Source of the DNA: Burkholderiales bacterium
GTDB lineage: Bacteria; Pseudomonadota; Gammaproteobacteria; Burkholderiales; SG8-41
DNA: 64,000 nt
Assembly: GCA_036262035.1 (NCBI GenBank)
Contig: DATAJS010000013.1
Coordinates: 372,001 to 436,000, forward strand
Direction of reading: 5' to 3'
The position numbers and the translations under genes are program-made. Below, one piece after another: positions 34,045 through 44,724 of this stretch; the first letter of the stretch is position 1; each line of letters opens with the position of its first letter. Below the pieces are notes generated by a model. That model ran no database searches, was not told the DNA's origin, and saw nothing but the letters and a program-made list of their open reading frames with translations.

Positions 34045-34653
34045 TCAGATCGCCCCGGCGTTCTCGAGGAGCTGCGCGATCGCCTCGGCCATGCGGCGAT
34101 AACCCCTGGCGTTGGGGTGTATCGGATCCGATTTCGTCTCGTTCGACTGGAGCACGCTCGCCAAGACCTTGCCCTCGTAGGGTATGGCGAGCTCTTTCGC
34201 GAGATCCGCGTAGAACACCGGGGCGCTCGTGATGAGCGCCGGTTTCGGCACGCCGATGAGCACGACGACGATCTGCTTGTCCTGCAGCGTCTTGATGATG
34301 CTGCGAAGGTTCTGCGCGATCTCGGCGTCCCGCACCTGGCGCAGCATGTCGTTACCGCCCAGGCACACGATGACGAGCCGGGGTTTATATTCGTCGACCA
34401 CCTCCGGCAGCCGCGCGAGGCCCTGCGCGGTCGTCTCGCCGGGCACACCGGCGCGCACCACGGTGCGTCCGATCAACTGGCCGAGCACCGCCGGATAGCT
34501 CTCGCTTTCGTCGGCCCCGGTGCCGTAGGTGAGGCTGTCGCCGAACGCGACGACGACGTCGGTCGTCGCGAGCTTCGGCAGCTTCGGAACCTCGTCGCCG
34601 CAGGCCGCCAGCATCACCGCCAGCGCGATCAGCAGCGAACATACGACCTTCAT
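34045..34653 (-). CDS. SGNH/GDSL-family esterase lipoprotein (TesA-like)
   Basis: A 202-residue exported SGNH hydrolase. The signal peptide ends in LAAC (Cys18, lipobox-like). Block I is AFGDSLTYG with nucleophile Ser40, block III is CLGGNDML and block V is SDPIHPN with the catalytic Asp and His. This is the full TesA/arylesterase set. Its ATG overlaps the stop of the dehydrogenase gene upstream (ATGA, 34650-34653), so the two are coupled. It is convergent with the alpha/beta hydrolase ending at 34040. Confidence 0.92.
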   Translation of the reverse strand: MKVVCSLLIALAVMLAACGDEVPKLPKLATTDVVVAFGDSLTYGTGADESESYPAVLGQLIGRTVVRAGVPGETTAQGLARLPEVVDEYKPRLVIVCLGGNDMLRQVRDAEIAQNLRSIIKTLQDKQIVVVLIGVPKPALITSAPVFYADLAKELAIPYEGKVLASVLQSNETKSDPIHPNARGYRRMAEAIAQLLENAGAI

Positions 34654-35642
34654 CCCTTGTTCAGCGCTTCCGGATTGATCACGTCGATCGGCTTGCCTTC
34701 GGCGTACGCGAGCAGCCGCTTGACCGCACCGCCGTAGATGCTTTCGTACTGGTCGTCCTCGCAGTAGCCGAGGTGCGGCGTGCAGATCACGTTCGGTAGC
34801 TTCAGCAGCGGATGGTCGGCGCCGACGACCGGCTCGCTCTCGTAGACGTCGATCGCCGCGAAACCGGGCCGGCCCTTCTTCAGCGCCTCGACCAGCGCGC
34901 CCTCCGCGATGATCGGCGCGCGGCTGGTATTCACGAGCAGCGCCGTCGGCTTCATGCGCGCGAGATCGGCGGCGGTCACGATGCCGCGCGTTTCCTTGCC
35001 GCCGATGAGATGCAGGCTCAGCACGTCGGCGCTCTCGAAGAACGCTTCGCGGCTGGTCGCGACCGCGAAGCCTTCGGCCTTCGCGCGGGCGAGCGAGCCC
35101 TCGCGGCCCCAGCACACCACGTTCATGCCGAACGCCTTGCCGACGCGCGCCACCGCCGCCCCGATGTGCCCGAACGCGTAGATGCCCAGCGTCTTGCCGT
35201 ACAAGCGCGTGCCCGAGGTCGACTGCCAGTGTCCCTGCTTCAAGCGCTCGACCTCGAAGGGAATGTGGCGCAGCGACGCGAGGATGAGGCCCCACGCCAG
35301 CTCGCCGGTGCTGGAATACGGATTCTTGTCATGCCCCCCGCCGCGGGTCGGCGCGGAGATCGCGATGCCGTGCTCGCTGCAGGCCGCGACGTCGATGTGA
35401 TAGACGTTGCCGCCGGTCTGGCTGATGAACCTGAGCTGCGGCAGCTTCTCGATCACCGCGCGCGTGAGCGGCACGCGCTGCTGCGTGAGCACCAGCGCAT
35501 CGCAGCCCGCCACCTGCTCCACGACCCGGTCGGGATGGGTGTAGGCGTCGGTATGGACCACGACCTCGTGGCCCTTCAGCTTTTCGTAGGCACGCGTTTT
35601 GCGCAATGCATCTGAGTAATCGTGTATGACAGCGATCTTCAA
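34650..35642 (-). CDS. D-isomer-specific 2-hydroxyacid dehydrogenase
   Basis: A 330-residue NAD(P)-dependent 2-hydroxyacid dehydrogenase. The cofactor motif lies in LGIYAFGHIGAAVAR, the catalytic Arg in VNTSRAPII, the Glu in DVYESEP and the His in CTPHLGY. I place the start at a TTG (35642) because AAAGGAG stands 6 bases before it and the protein then begins KIAVIHDY, as in relatives; an upstream ATG at 35699 would run into the divergent PhyH gene. It is operonic with the SGNH esterase downstream. Confidence 0.92.
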   Translation of the reverse strand: MKIAVIHDYSDALRKTRAYEKLKGHEVVVHTDAYTHPDRVVEQVAGCDALVLTQQRVPLTRAVIEKLPQLRFISQTGGNVYHIDVAACSEHGIAISAPTRGGGHDKNPYSSTGELAWGLILASLRHIPFEVERLKQGHWQSTSGTRLYGKTLGIYAFGHIGAAVARVGKAFGMNVVCWGREGSLARAKAEGFAVATSREAFFESADVLSLHLIGGKETRGIVTAADLARMKPTALLVNTSRAPIIAEGALVEALKKGRPGFAAIDVYESEPVVGADHPLLKLPNVICTPHLGYCEDDQYESIYGGAVKRLLAYAEGKPIDVINPEALNKG

Positions 35643-35673
35643 GGCGGCTCCTTTATTTCGTAACCCATACGTC

Positions 35674-36420
35674 ATGCTTCGATTGACCCAATCCCACATC
35701 GACGAATTCTACGACGCAGGGTATGTCGTATTGCCCGGCGTCTTTCGCGAGACCGAGATCCGCGAGATCGGCGCAGCCTTCGATCGGCTGCGCGAGACGG
35801 CGATCAAGCTGACCGCGCCGCAGATGATCGAAGGCGCGTACTTCGTCGTCAACAATCACAGGATCAACCGCATCGTCTGGTGCGGGGCGGCGGAGCCGAT
35901 CCTGCTGAAGTACGGCGCCGACGAGCGGCTCACGGTGCCTTCGAGCCAGCTCCTCGGCAGCTTTGAGATGGACCAGCTCATCTGCCAGGCCCATTTCAAG
36001 CTGCCCGCCGACGGCGTGGGGTTCGGCTGGCACCAGGACAGCGACCATCGCCGCTACGGCACCGACCTGTGGTCGGACGTCAACGGCCGCGGCAGCTTCG
36101 TGCAGACGCTCATGGCGGTCGACGAGATGAACGAGGAGAACGGACCCGTGCTGGTGGTTCCGGGCAGCGGCCGCGAGGGCCATCAATTCCTGAAGGAACA
36201 CCATTCTCCGCTGGATGCGGTCTTCGACGGACGATCGCTGCCGCTGTTGATGGAGCCGGGGTCGGTGCTTTTCCTGGGACCTTACACGGTGCACGGCAGC
36301 AAGCCCAATCGTTCGAGGCACGCCCGCCGCGTCTTCATCAACGGCTACGCTTATCCGGGCGCGAATCGCCGCGTCTATCCGGGTGAGGGTGCGGGGCGCA
36401 AGCTCGTAGTTCGGCCCTGA
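35674..36420 (+). CDS. PhyH-family (phytanoyl-CoA dioxygenase-like) oxygenase
   Basis: A 248-residue non-haem iron 2-oxoglutarate oxygenase of the PhyH family. It opens LTQSHIDEFYDAGYVVLPGV, with His120 and Asp122 in GWHQDSDH and His207 in YTVHGSKPNRS, after which the Arg binds 2-oxoglutarate. The ATG at 35674 has no clear ribosome site; an ATG at 35626 lies inside the divergent dehydrogenase gene. Start codons of the two genes are only 31 bases apart. Substrate unknown. Confidence 0.9.
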   Translation: MLRLTQSHIDEFYDAGYVVLPGVFRETEIREIGAAFDRLRETAIKLTAPQMIEGAYFVVNNHRINRIVWCGAAEPILLKYGADERLTVPSSQLLGSFEMDQLICQAHFKLPADGVGFGWHQDSDHRRYGTDLWSDVNGRGSFVQTLMAVDEMNEENGPVLVVPGSGREGHQFLKEHHSPLDAVFDGRSLPLLMEPGSVLFLGPYTVHGSKPNRSRHARRVFINGYAYPGANRRVYPGEGAGRKLVVRP

Positions 36421-36470
36421 AGTGATCTACTCTACGCATTCGGCCAACCGGTCGACACGCGAGAGCCAAC

Positions 36471-37358
36471 ATGACCGACACCACTCAATACACGCCGCCG
36501 GAAGTCTGGGTCTGGGAAAAGAGCGACAGCCCCGACTGGCGCTACAGCAGCACCAATCGTCCCATCGCGGGCGCGACGCACGACAAGGAGCTGCCGCGCG
36601 GCAAGCATCCGCTTCAGCTTTACTCACAAGGGACGCCCAACGGCGTCAAAGTGACGATCATGCTGGAGGAGTTGCTGGCCGCCGGCCATAGCGGAGCCGA
36701 ATACGACGCCTGGCTGATCCGCATCGGCAAGGGCGACCAGTTCGGCAGCGGATTCGTCGGCGTGAACCCGAATTCCAAGATCCCGGCGCTGATGGACTAC
36801 AGCGGGCCGACGCCGCAACGGGTGTTCGAATCCGGCGCGATCCTGCTCTACCTCGCGGAAAAGTTCGGCGCCTTCCTGCCGAAGGACCACGGCAAGCGCA
36901 CCGAAGCGCTGAACTGGCTGTTCTGGCAGATGGGGTCGACGCCCTACGTCGGCGGCGGCTTCGGGCATTTCTATGCCTACGCGCCGGTGAAGATCAAATA
37001 CGCCATCGACCGTTTTGCCATGGAAGTGAAGCGCCTGCTCGACGTGCTCGACCGGCAGCTTGCGGACAATCGATACGTCGCCGGCGACGAATACACGATC
37101 GCCGATATGGCGATCTGGCCGTGGTACGGCAACGGCATGATGAACGGCGCTTCCTACGACGACCCGCGCAAGTTCCTGCAGACGCACGAATACAAGAACG
37201 TGGCGCGCTGGACGAAAGAGATCGGCGAGCGTCCCGCCGTCAAGCGCGGGCGCATGGTCAACCGCACCAGCGGGTCACCCGAAGAGCAATTGCACGAGCG
37301 CCACGACGCCGGCGATTTCGCGACCAGGACGCAGGACAAGATCGGCGCGCGCGGGTAA
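36471..37358 (+). CDS. yghU: Glutathione-dependent disulfide-bond oxidoreductase YghU
   Basis: A 295-residue GST-fold protein that matches E. coli YghU closely along its length: THDKELPRGKHPLQLYSQGT, NGVKVTIMLEELL, DAWLIRIGKGDQFGSGFV, NPNSKIPAL, GGGFGHFY and GRMVNRTSG. YghU binds two glutathione molecules or their disulfide and has disulfide-bond reductase activity. Cytosolic. It follows the PhyH gene by 50 bases on the same strand. The symbol is used because the match is specific and full-length. Confidence 0.94.
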   Translation: MTDTTQYTPPEVWVWEKSDSPDWRYSSTNRPIAGATHDKELPRGKHPLQLYSQGTPNGVKVTIMLEELLAAGHSGAEYDAWLIRIGKGDQFGSGFVGVNPNSKIPALMDYSGPTPQRVFESGAILLYLAEKFGAFLPKDHGKRTEALNWLFWQMGSTPYVGGGFGHFYAYAPVKIKYAIDRFAMEVKRLLDVLDRQLADNRYVAGDEYTIADMAIWPWYGNGMMNGASYDDPRKFLQTHEYKNVARWTKEIGERPAVKRGRMVNRTSGSPEEQLHERHDAGDFATRTQDKIGARG

Positions 37359-37405
37359 CCGCGGAGCGGTCAGCCGCGGACACGACCGTGCTGTTCGATT
37401 CGTGC

Positions 37406-38794
<1,389 letters not shown>

Positions 38795-38806
38795 GGTCTC
38801 TCGCCT

Positions 38807-39586
38807 CTATCCGGCCGGAAACAGCGCGTGCTTCTTCAGGAATTCGATCATGTATTGATCGAAGAGCCACGGTTGCTCGAGCTGGCAGGCGTGCCCGGCG
38901 CCGTGCAGGGTCTTCATCTCGCAGCCGGGGATGAGCTTCTGGAGCTTGAACGCGCCTGGATGCGCGCCGTCTTCGCTGCCCGAAAGAATGATCGTCGGGC
39001 AATCGATCGTGCGAAAGAATTCTTCCGAGGGCCGAGGCGCGGCCAGTTGCGTGAGGATGGTCGGCAGGTCGGCGTAGGCATCCCGTTCGGTGAAGAGCGT
39101 CGCGAAATACGAAGCCATCGGCGTAGCGTTGAACGCAGCGCTGAAATCCTTGAAGGTGAAATCCCAGCGATAGCGAAGACCGTTGTCCTTGTAGAACTGG
39201 ATGTGCGGCGACACCTCTTCGGGCCCGCGATAACCGGTCCCGCAGACGATCATCGCCCTGGTCTGCCTGGGCCTGAGCTTGTACATGTGCGGCACGAGGG
39301 AAGAGCCGACGGAGCAGCCGACGAGCACCGCAGGCTCGCCCGGACAGCTCTCGTCCAGCGCCTCCCACAGCGCCTGCGCCATGTCGAAGCGCGACATTTC
39401 CGCAGTCCCGGCGGGAGAGCGCCCGTAACCCGGAATGTCGATCGCCACGCAGCGGAACCATGTCGAGAACCGCGCCATCTGGTAGATCCAGCACGACTGG
39501 TCCATCGGGTTGGGATGAACGAAGGCCATCACCGGGCCCGTACGGCCCATGCGCTCGTAATAGAGAGGTCCGTTGACATTCGGCAC
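38807..39586 (-). CDS. Alpha/beta hydrolase
   Basis: A 259-residue alpha/beta hydrolase fold enzyme. Ser92 in VGCSVGSS is the nucleophile, the Asp is in SGSEDGAHPG and the His in GAGHACQLEQ; FVHPNPMDQS holds the oxyanion loop. GTG at 39586 is chosen because ACGGAGGAAG lies 5 bases upstream; the frame further upstream has no hydrolase similarity. It is transcribed with the M20 peptidase gene. It resembles C-C hydrolases and esterases of aromatic degradation in general plan; substrate unknown. Confidence 0.9.
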   Translation of the reverse strand: MPNVNGPLYYERMGRTGPVMAFVHPNPMDQSCWIYQMARFSTWFRCVAIDIPGYGRSPAGTAEMSRFDMAQALWEALDESCPGEPAVLVGCSVGSSLVPHMYKLRPRQTRAMIVCGTGYRGPEEVSPHIQFYKDNGLRYRWDFTFKDFSAAFNATPMASYFATLFTERDAYADLPTILTQLAAPRPSEEFFRTIDCPTIILSGSEDGAHPGAFKLQKLIPGCEMKTLHGAGHACQLEQPWLFDQYMIEFLKKHALFPAG

Positions 39587-39738
39587 GATATCTTCCTCCG
39601 TTGAATGGATGGCGCGCCCGGCGCGCCGCCGCTGTCGGTAGCTTATCAAACGCGTATCCGCAGCTTGCCTGTGGTGTTGTCCGATGACGGAATCCGTTCA
39701 CAATACGCCGCACCGTTCGAACGCGAGAGGAGATCGTC

Positions 39739-40344
39739 ATGACCGGAAAAGTCGGATTCGTCGGCGTCGGCGCCATGGGCGGGCCGATGGCGTTGAACCT
39801 CGTCAAGGCAGGCTTCGAGGTGATCGTCCACGACATCGACCCGGCCCGGGTCGCGCCGTTGGCCGCGGCAGGCGCGCGCGTCGTGGATACGCCGGCGGCG
39901 GCCGCCGCCGAGTGCAGGCGCACGATCTGCCTGGTCGAAACCGCCGATCAGGCCGAAGCAGTGATCTTCGGCGACAACGTTTCGTCCGCAACGCGCAACC
40001 GCGTGACATCGTCATCTGCATGAGTGCTCGGCGCGAAAGCCGGCCTGGATGCGAAGAAGATCTACGAGGTCGTGAGCGCGAGCACCGGCAACAGCGTGCA
40101 GTTCCAGAACCGCGTGCCGCGGATCATCGCACGCAACTTCACGCCGGGCGGCACGCTCGACATCTCCTTCAAGGACCAGGAGCTCGAAACCGCTTTCGCC
40201 AAGCGGCTGGGCGTACCGCTCTTTCTCGCCAACGTGTCGCAGCAGGTCTACCAGATGGGGCGCGCCGCCGGATTCAGCAAGGAAGACGGCTCGTCGCTCG
40301 TCAAGGTGTACGAGCAGCTGGCGGGGGTGAAGGTCGGCGGCTGA
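39739..40344 (+). pseudogene. Broken 3-hydroxyisobutyrate dehydrogenase-family gene
   Basis: N-terminal and C-terminal parts of a beta-hydroxyacid dehydrogenase are present but the centre is missing. The first frame (39739-40023) has VGFVGVGAMGGPMALNLVKA, the Rossmann motif. The family's DIVICMS segment appears only in a shifted frame (about 40000-40025), showing an indel. A TGA then precedes GTGCTCGG, after which LGAKAGLDAKKIYEVVSAST begins the C-terminal domain. Total length is near 200 rather than about 295 residues, so roughly 95 are lost. Confidence 0.85.
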
Positions 40345-40347
40345 GCA

Positions 40348-41334
40348 TCACTTTTCAGACTTTCCGGGCGCACCGACCGCGGCGAAGAACGCCTTGTACT
40401 TTCCCACGCGCTCGTGGAGGAATTTCAAGTACTCCGCGCTCGCGAGGTAACGGTCCTCGTAATAGTACTTGCGCGCATGCTCCTTCCATTGCGGCGACTC
40501 GTACGCGCGCTTCAACACGCCCTCCATCATCGCAGCGGTCTCCTTCGGCACCCCCGCCGGGAGGACGAAGCCGCGGATGGTTCCCTCGTCGATCTTGTAT
40601 CCCGCCTCCGTCGCAGTCGGCAGGTCCGGCAACTGCGGCATGCGCTTGAGCGAGGTGATCGCGAGCGCGCGCACTTTCTTCGCTTCCAGCAGCGCCAGGC
40701 CTTCGCTCAGGTTCTCGGTGGTGAAATGCGTATGACCGCCCGCGACCGACAACAGCGCTTCGCCGCCGCCCTTGAACGTGACGAACTTGAACTTCGCGCC
40801 CGGCGCGAGCTTCTCCAGCTCGTGGATGACGATGCGCCCCGAGCCGAGCGGGTTGGTGATGGCGCCGACGATGGTGTCGGGCGCCTTGCGCGCCGCTTCG
40901 GCCAGGTTCTTCAACGTCCTGTACGGCAGGTCCGCGTTCACCATGATGGTCTGCGGATCGACGGCGAAGAGCGCGAGCGGCGTGTAGTTCTCGAGTCCGA
41001 TGTTCACGTCGGCCCGCGCCGCCATGATGGCGATCGTCCCGGTCGCAGCGAGCATGACGTAGGGATCGCCCCGCTTGGTCTGGAAGTAGTTGTAGGCGAT
41101 GAGGCCCCCGCCGCCCGTGCGGTTCTGCACGACGAACGGCTGGGGCAGCAGCTTGTTCCTCAGGACGATGTCCGCGAGCGCGCGGGCATAGATGTCGGTG
41201 CCGCTGCCGGGCGAAGTCGGCGACACGAGCTCGATCGGTTTGGTCGGGTACGACTGGGCGACGGCCGTTCCGGATAGGCTTGCCGCGAGCGCAGCAGCCG
41301 ACAGCCGCGTGACAACACCAACCGACTTCGCCAT
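40348..41334 (-). CDS. Bug/TctC-family periplasmic solute receptor, divergent type
   Basis: A 328-residue Bug/TctC receptor with a signal peptide ending near AVAQSYP. It shows YPTKPIELVSPTSPGSGTD and a QNRTGGGGLIAYNY loop, but lacks the usual PDGYT, having RGDPYVM instead, so it belongs to a more distant subgroup. GGAGGAAG precedes the ATG at 41334. It is divergent from the Bug gene at 41430, which belongs to a more typical subgroup. The C-terminus ends in a Lys-rich GKSEK. Confidence 0.9.
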   Translation of the reverse strand: MAKSVGVVTRLSAAALAASLSGTAVAQSYPTKPIELVSPTSPGSGTDIYARALADIVLRNKLLPQPFVVQNRTGGGGLIAYNYFQTKRGDPYVMLAATGTIAIMAARADVNIGLENYTPLALFAVDPQTIMVNADLPYRTLKNLAEAARKAPDTIVGAITNPLGSGRIVIHELEKLAPGAKFKFVTFKGGGEALLSVAGGHTHFTTENLSEGLALLEAKKVRALAITSLKRMPQLPDLPTATEAGYKIDEGTIRGFVLPAGVPKETAAMMEGVLKRAYESPQWKEHARKYYYEDRYLASAEYLKFLHERVGKYKAFFAAVGAPGKSEK

Positions 41335-41429
41335 GATGGCTTCCTCCGTTGTGGTTTCGATCGTGCTGTGCCGTCGAAAGTATTCCGGCCCGCCTCTAAG
41401 GTCAACAACCGAAGCAGGAGGAGCAGCAG

Positions 41430-42416
41430 ATGAGATTGCTACGTGGCATTCGTGTTGCCCTGGCGCTCGCGGGGCTGTCTCTTTATGTGTCGGCGCACGG
41501 CGCGGCCGCACCGGAAGGATCGACTTATCCCACCAAACCGGTACGGCTGATCGTGCCGTTCGCACCCGGCGGCACCAACGACATCCTGGGGCGCATGATC
41601 GCCACCGACCTCGGCGCGCGGCTCGGCCAGACCTTCATCGTGGACAACCGGCCGGGCGCCGACGGCGCCATCGGCACCGAATACGTCATGAAGGCGAATC
41701 CGGACGGGCATACCCTGATCGTCCTGTCCGCCGCATACGCCATGAATCCCGCCGTTCGCAAGCTGCCCTACGATCCGCAGACAGCGGTCGAGTTCATCAT
41801 CGGGCTCGGCTCGGGGCCGACCGTGCTGTCGGTGGGTCCGTCGCTGCAGGTCGATTCGGCGAAAGCGTTGTTCGCCGTCGCCAAAGCCAGGCCGGGTCAG
41901 GTCATCTTCAGCACTTCGGGCGGATTCCAGTACTTCGCCACCGGGCTGTTGCAAACGCTGTCGGGTACGCAGCTCAACATCGTGTTGTACAAGGGCACGG
42001 CCCCGGCGCTTGTCGATGTCATCGGCGGTCAGACGCACGCGAGCATCGCGCCCATCCTGCCTTCCCAACCGCATTTCAAGTCCGGCAAGTTGAAGCCGCT
42101 CGCAATGGGCACCTTGAAGCGCAGCGCCATGCTCCCCGACCTGCCGACGCTGGACGAGCTCGGCGTGAAGGGCTTCGATGCGTCCAACTGGTACACGCTG
42201 GCCATCACGCCCGGGACCCCGAAAGCGATCGTCGACAGGTTGTATACGGAGACCGCCGCCTACATGCGCTCCCCCGAGACGCTGAAAATCCTGACCGCCA
42301 CGGGCGTCGAAGTGGATGTGAAGTCGACCGCGGAAGTGCGCAGGTTCGTCCGCGATGAGATCGTGAAATGGCGCAAGGTGGCGATCGACGCCAAGATGCC
42401 GCGCGAGGTGAATTGA
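41430..42416 (+). CDS. Bug/TctC-family periplasmic solute receptor
   Basis: A 328-residue Bug-family receptor with a cleavable signal (cleavage near AHGAAA). Motifs include YPTKPVRLIVPFAPGG, a VDNRPGADGAIGTEY loop, NPDGHT (His replaces Tyr of the family's PDGYT) and VLYKGTAP. GCAGGAGGAG precedes the ATG. Its stop is followed after one base by the epimerase-family gene start, so the pair is probably an operon: solute capture and processing of the same compound. Confidence 0.92.
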   Translation: MRLLRGIRVALALAGLSLYVSAHGAAAPEGSTYPTKPVRLIVPFAPGGTNDILGRMIATDLGARLGQTFIVDNRPGADGAIGTEYVMKANPDGHTLIVLSAAYAMNPAVRKLPYDPQTAVEFIIGLGSGPTVLSVGPSLQVDSAKALFAVAKARPGQVIFSTSGGFQYFATGLLQTLSGTQLNIVLYKGTAPALVDVIGGQTHASIAPILPSQPHFKSGKLKPLAMGTLKRSAMLPDLPTLDELGVKGFDASNWYTLAITPGTPKAIVDRLYTETAAYMRSPETLKILTATGVEVDVKSTAEVRRFVRDEIVKWRKVAIDAKMPREVN

Positions 42417-42417
42417 A

Positions 42418-43293
42418 ATGGCCCGCAAACGTGTCCTCATCACCGGCGCAGCCGGCTATCTCTCGCGCCAGCTCCTGCCCGTGTTCCGCGAGCGCTACGA
42501 CCTCGTGCTGCTCGACCGCAAGAAGCCGGACGACATCGACGACATCATCGAGGTCGACCTCGTCAATCCCGACATCGACAGCTACCGCGAGCACTTCAAG
42601 GGCGTCGATGCGATCGTTCACAACACGCGCAGCACTCGCCCGGGCGTGAATACCGGCGCACCGCGGCAGTGGCTCGAGGACCGGCCGCCGGGCGATCTGG
42701 ACGGTTACTACGTCGAGCGCGATTCGATCGACATGGCTTATCACGTGTTTCGCCTCGCCCAGGAAGAAGGCGTCACGCGCGTCGTCACCGCGAGCTCGAA
42801 CCACGCCACCGACTGGTACGAAACCAAGCTGCACGACGGCCGCATGCATTCGTGCGATCACACGACCTATCCGCTGTCGGACAACTTCTACGGCTGGGCG
42901 AAGATCGCCTACGAGAATCTCGGCTTCATCTTCGCCACCGGCCGTTTCGGCAGGCCGGTCGAGAGCATCCACATCCGCATCGTCGTCCCGCGCGCGGTCG
43001 ACGGCGCGAAGCTCGCGAGCAACCAGACCAGCTACAAGCGCGATCTGGCGGGTTACATCAGCGAGCGCGACCTGCAGCAGCTCTACATGAAGTCGATCGA
43101 CACGCCCGACATCCGCAACGCCGACGGCGTGCCGTGGCACTGCTTCTACGGCGTGTCCGACAATACGCGCTCATGCTGGAGCATCGCCAACGCGCGGCAG
43201 GTGATCGGTTATGCGCCGCAGGACGACTCCGAGCGCGTGTTCGCCGACGATATCGAGCGCTTTCTGACCAGCAACGGGCGCACGGCGGCTTGA
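42418..43293 (+). CDS. NAD-dependent epimerase/dehydratase (extended SDR)
   Basis: A 291-residue extended short-chain dehydrogenase. The NAD motif is LITGAAGYLSRQ (a GxxGxxG variant with Leu-Ser), and the active site is YGWAK, with Tyr and Lys, preceded by a TASSNH Ser. It belongs to the sugar or uronate epimerase/dehydrogenase group, which includes uronate dehydrogenases. It begins one base after the Bug gene stop. A specific sugar cannot be assigned. Confidence 0.9.
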   Translation: MARKRVLITGAAGYLSRQLLPVFRERYDLVLLDRKKPDDIDDIIEVDLVNPDIDSYREHFKGVDAIVHNTRSTRPGVNTGAPRQWLEDRPPGDLDGYYVERDSIDMAYHVFRLAQEEGVTRVVTASSNHATDWYETKLHDGRMHSCDHTTYPLSDNFYGWAKIAYENLGFIFATGRFGRPVESIHIRIVVPRAVDGAKLASNQTSYKRDLAGYISERDLQQLYMKSIDTPDIRNADGVPWHCFYGVSDNTRSCWSIANARQVIGYAPQDDSERVFADDIERFLTSNGRTAA

Positions 43294-43303
43294 AAGCCGC
43301 GGT

Positions 43304-44029
43304 TCACTCCCAAACGCAGTCGTGGGCTTCCAGATACGCGATCAGCTTGTCGGGGAAGTTCACGGTCATGCCATCGACGCCGGCCTGCACGAGACGTTGC
43401 ATGAGTTCTTCGGTGGCGACGCCCCAGGCGCGCACGACGAAGCCATCGGCATGAAGGCGATCGACCAACTCCGGCGTCACGGTGTCGGCTCGCGGACAAA
43501 ACTGGGTGACGCCGATGGCGTGCGCCTGCGCGATGATCGAGTCGTTGACCTCTCTCACCAGCCAGCCCATCGGCAACTCGGGCGCATACGCACGCGTCTC
43601 CTCGAGCCGCACGCTCTGGAACGAGGTTACGGTGACCTCTTGCTCCATGCCGTGCTTGCGTATCAGGTCGACCGTTCGCTGCGAGAGAGACTCGGACTTT
43701 CCCTTGATCTCGGTATGTACGTGTGCCCGTCCCTTGTATCGAGCGAGCACCTCATCGAATAGGGGAATCCGTTCGCCTTCGAATTGCGGTCCGAACCACG
43801 ACCCCGCATCGAGCGCCCGCAGCGCTGCCAGCGTATGGCTCGTCACCAGTCCGCTGCCATTCGTGGTCCGGTCCACCTTGTCGTCATGGATGACGACGGT
43901 GTGGCTGTCGCTGGTCAGGGCCACATCCAGCTCGATGTGACGCGCGCCCATCTCGAGAGCCAGATCGAAAGCCGCCAGAGTATTTTCGGGCGCGTAGGAC
44001 GAGGCACCCCTGTGGGCGATAACCATCAT
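43304..44029 (-). CDS. Glycerophosphodiester phosphodiesterase (UgpQ-like)
   Basis: A 241-residue GDPD-family TIM-barrel enzyme that hydrolyses glycerophosphodiesters to glycerol-3-phosphate and an alcohol. The metal and catalytic residues are visible: AHRGAS (His6, Arg7), IELDV (Glu33, Asp35) and VIHDD (His48). There is no signal peptide, so it acts in the cytosol like UgpQ. Its ATG overlaps the E2 catalytic gene stop (ATGA), making it the last gene of the 2-oxoacid dehydrogenase operon, an unusual partner. Confidence 0.93.
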   Translation of the reverse strand: MMVIAHRGASSYAPENTLAAFDLALEMGARHIELDVALTSDSHTVVIHDDKVDRTTNGSGLVTSHTLAALRALDAGSWFGPQFEGERIPLFDEVLARYKGRAHVHTEIKGKSESLSQRTVDLIRKHGMEQEVTVTSFQSVRLEETRAYAPELPMGWLVREVNDSIIAQAHAIGVTQFCPRADTVTPELVDRLHADGFVVRAWGVATEELMQRLVQAGVDGMTVNFPDKLIAYLEAHDCVWE

Positions 44030-44724
44030 TGCCGAAGCACCTCCACCAGATCGTCCAGGAAGCGGCCCGCCGGGACGCCGTTCACGATGCGGTGGTCGTA
44101 AGTAAGCGAGATCGGGAGCACGCGCCGCACGCTCCAGCCTTGGGGAGCCGCTTCATCCACCGCCATCCGCGGTGCGGCTCGGCCGATGCCGAGTACGGCA
44201 GCCTGCCCCGGCGTGAGCACCGGTGTCGCCCAGGTCACGGTGCGCAGCATGCCGTAATTGCTCAGGGTGAATGTTGCGCCCTGAACATCCTCCTTGGAGA
44301 GGGCGCCCGCCTCCACTCGTTGCTGCAGCGTCTGTAGCTGCGTCACGATCTCAGCCAGCGAGCGCTCGTCGGCGCGCTTCATCACCACCGCGAAGAGATC
44401 GTCCGAGGGAAGTGACAGCGCGACGGCAACGTTCACCTCGGCGTACTCGATCACAGTGTCGTCCTCGATCGTCGCGTTGAGGCGTGGATGTTTGCGCAGG
44501 CAGGCGGCCGCTGCCTTGATCAGTAGATGGGTGAGCGTCAAGCCAGGAATTGAACCGCGCAGCTCTCGCGCGTATGCCAACGCTGCTTCGGCATCCACTT
44601 CCGCCATCGCTGTGACATGCGCGGTGGATTGAATGCCCGCGAGGGTGCGGTTGGCCACCACGCGCTGTATGCCGCGCAGCGGTATGCGCCGTGCGACCGG
44701 CACGCCGTTGACCCTATCCGTCAT
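44026..44724 (-). CDS. 2-oxoacid dehydrogenase E2, catalytic domain only
   Basis: A 232-residue protein equal to just the acyltransferase domain of dihydrolipoamide acyltransferases. It ends TYDHRIVNGVPAGRFLDD with the catalytic His211; the HRxxNG form also occurs in known E2p enzymes. It begins directly with VPVARRIPLRGIQRVVA, so no lipoyl domain and no peripheral-subunit-binding domain are encoded. The lipoyl domain is a separate gene at 46678. Start at 44724 overlaps the E1-beta stop (ATGA). The missing linker domains are a real feature, not a start-site error. Confidence 0.92.
   Translation of the reverse strand: MTDRVNGVPVARRIPLRGIQRVVANRTLAGIQSTAHVTAMAEVDAEAALAYARELRGSIPGLTLTHLLIKAAAACLRKHPRLNATIEDDTVIEYAEVNVAVALSLPSDDLFAVVMKRADERSLAEIVTQLQTLQQRVEAGALSKEDVQGATFTLSNYGMLRTVTWATPVLTPGQAAVLGIGRAAPRMAVDEAAPQGWSVRRVLPISLTYDHRIVNGVPAGRFLDDLVEVLRQ

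Noticed and set aside
44082-44110. HRIVNG instead of HRxxDG in the E2 catalytic motif
   Set aside because: HRxxNG occurs in known functional E2p proteins, so it does not indicate inactivation.
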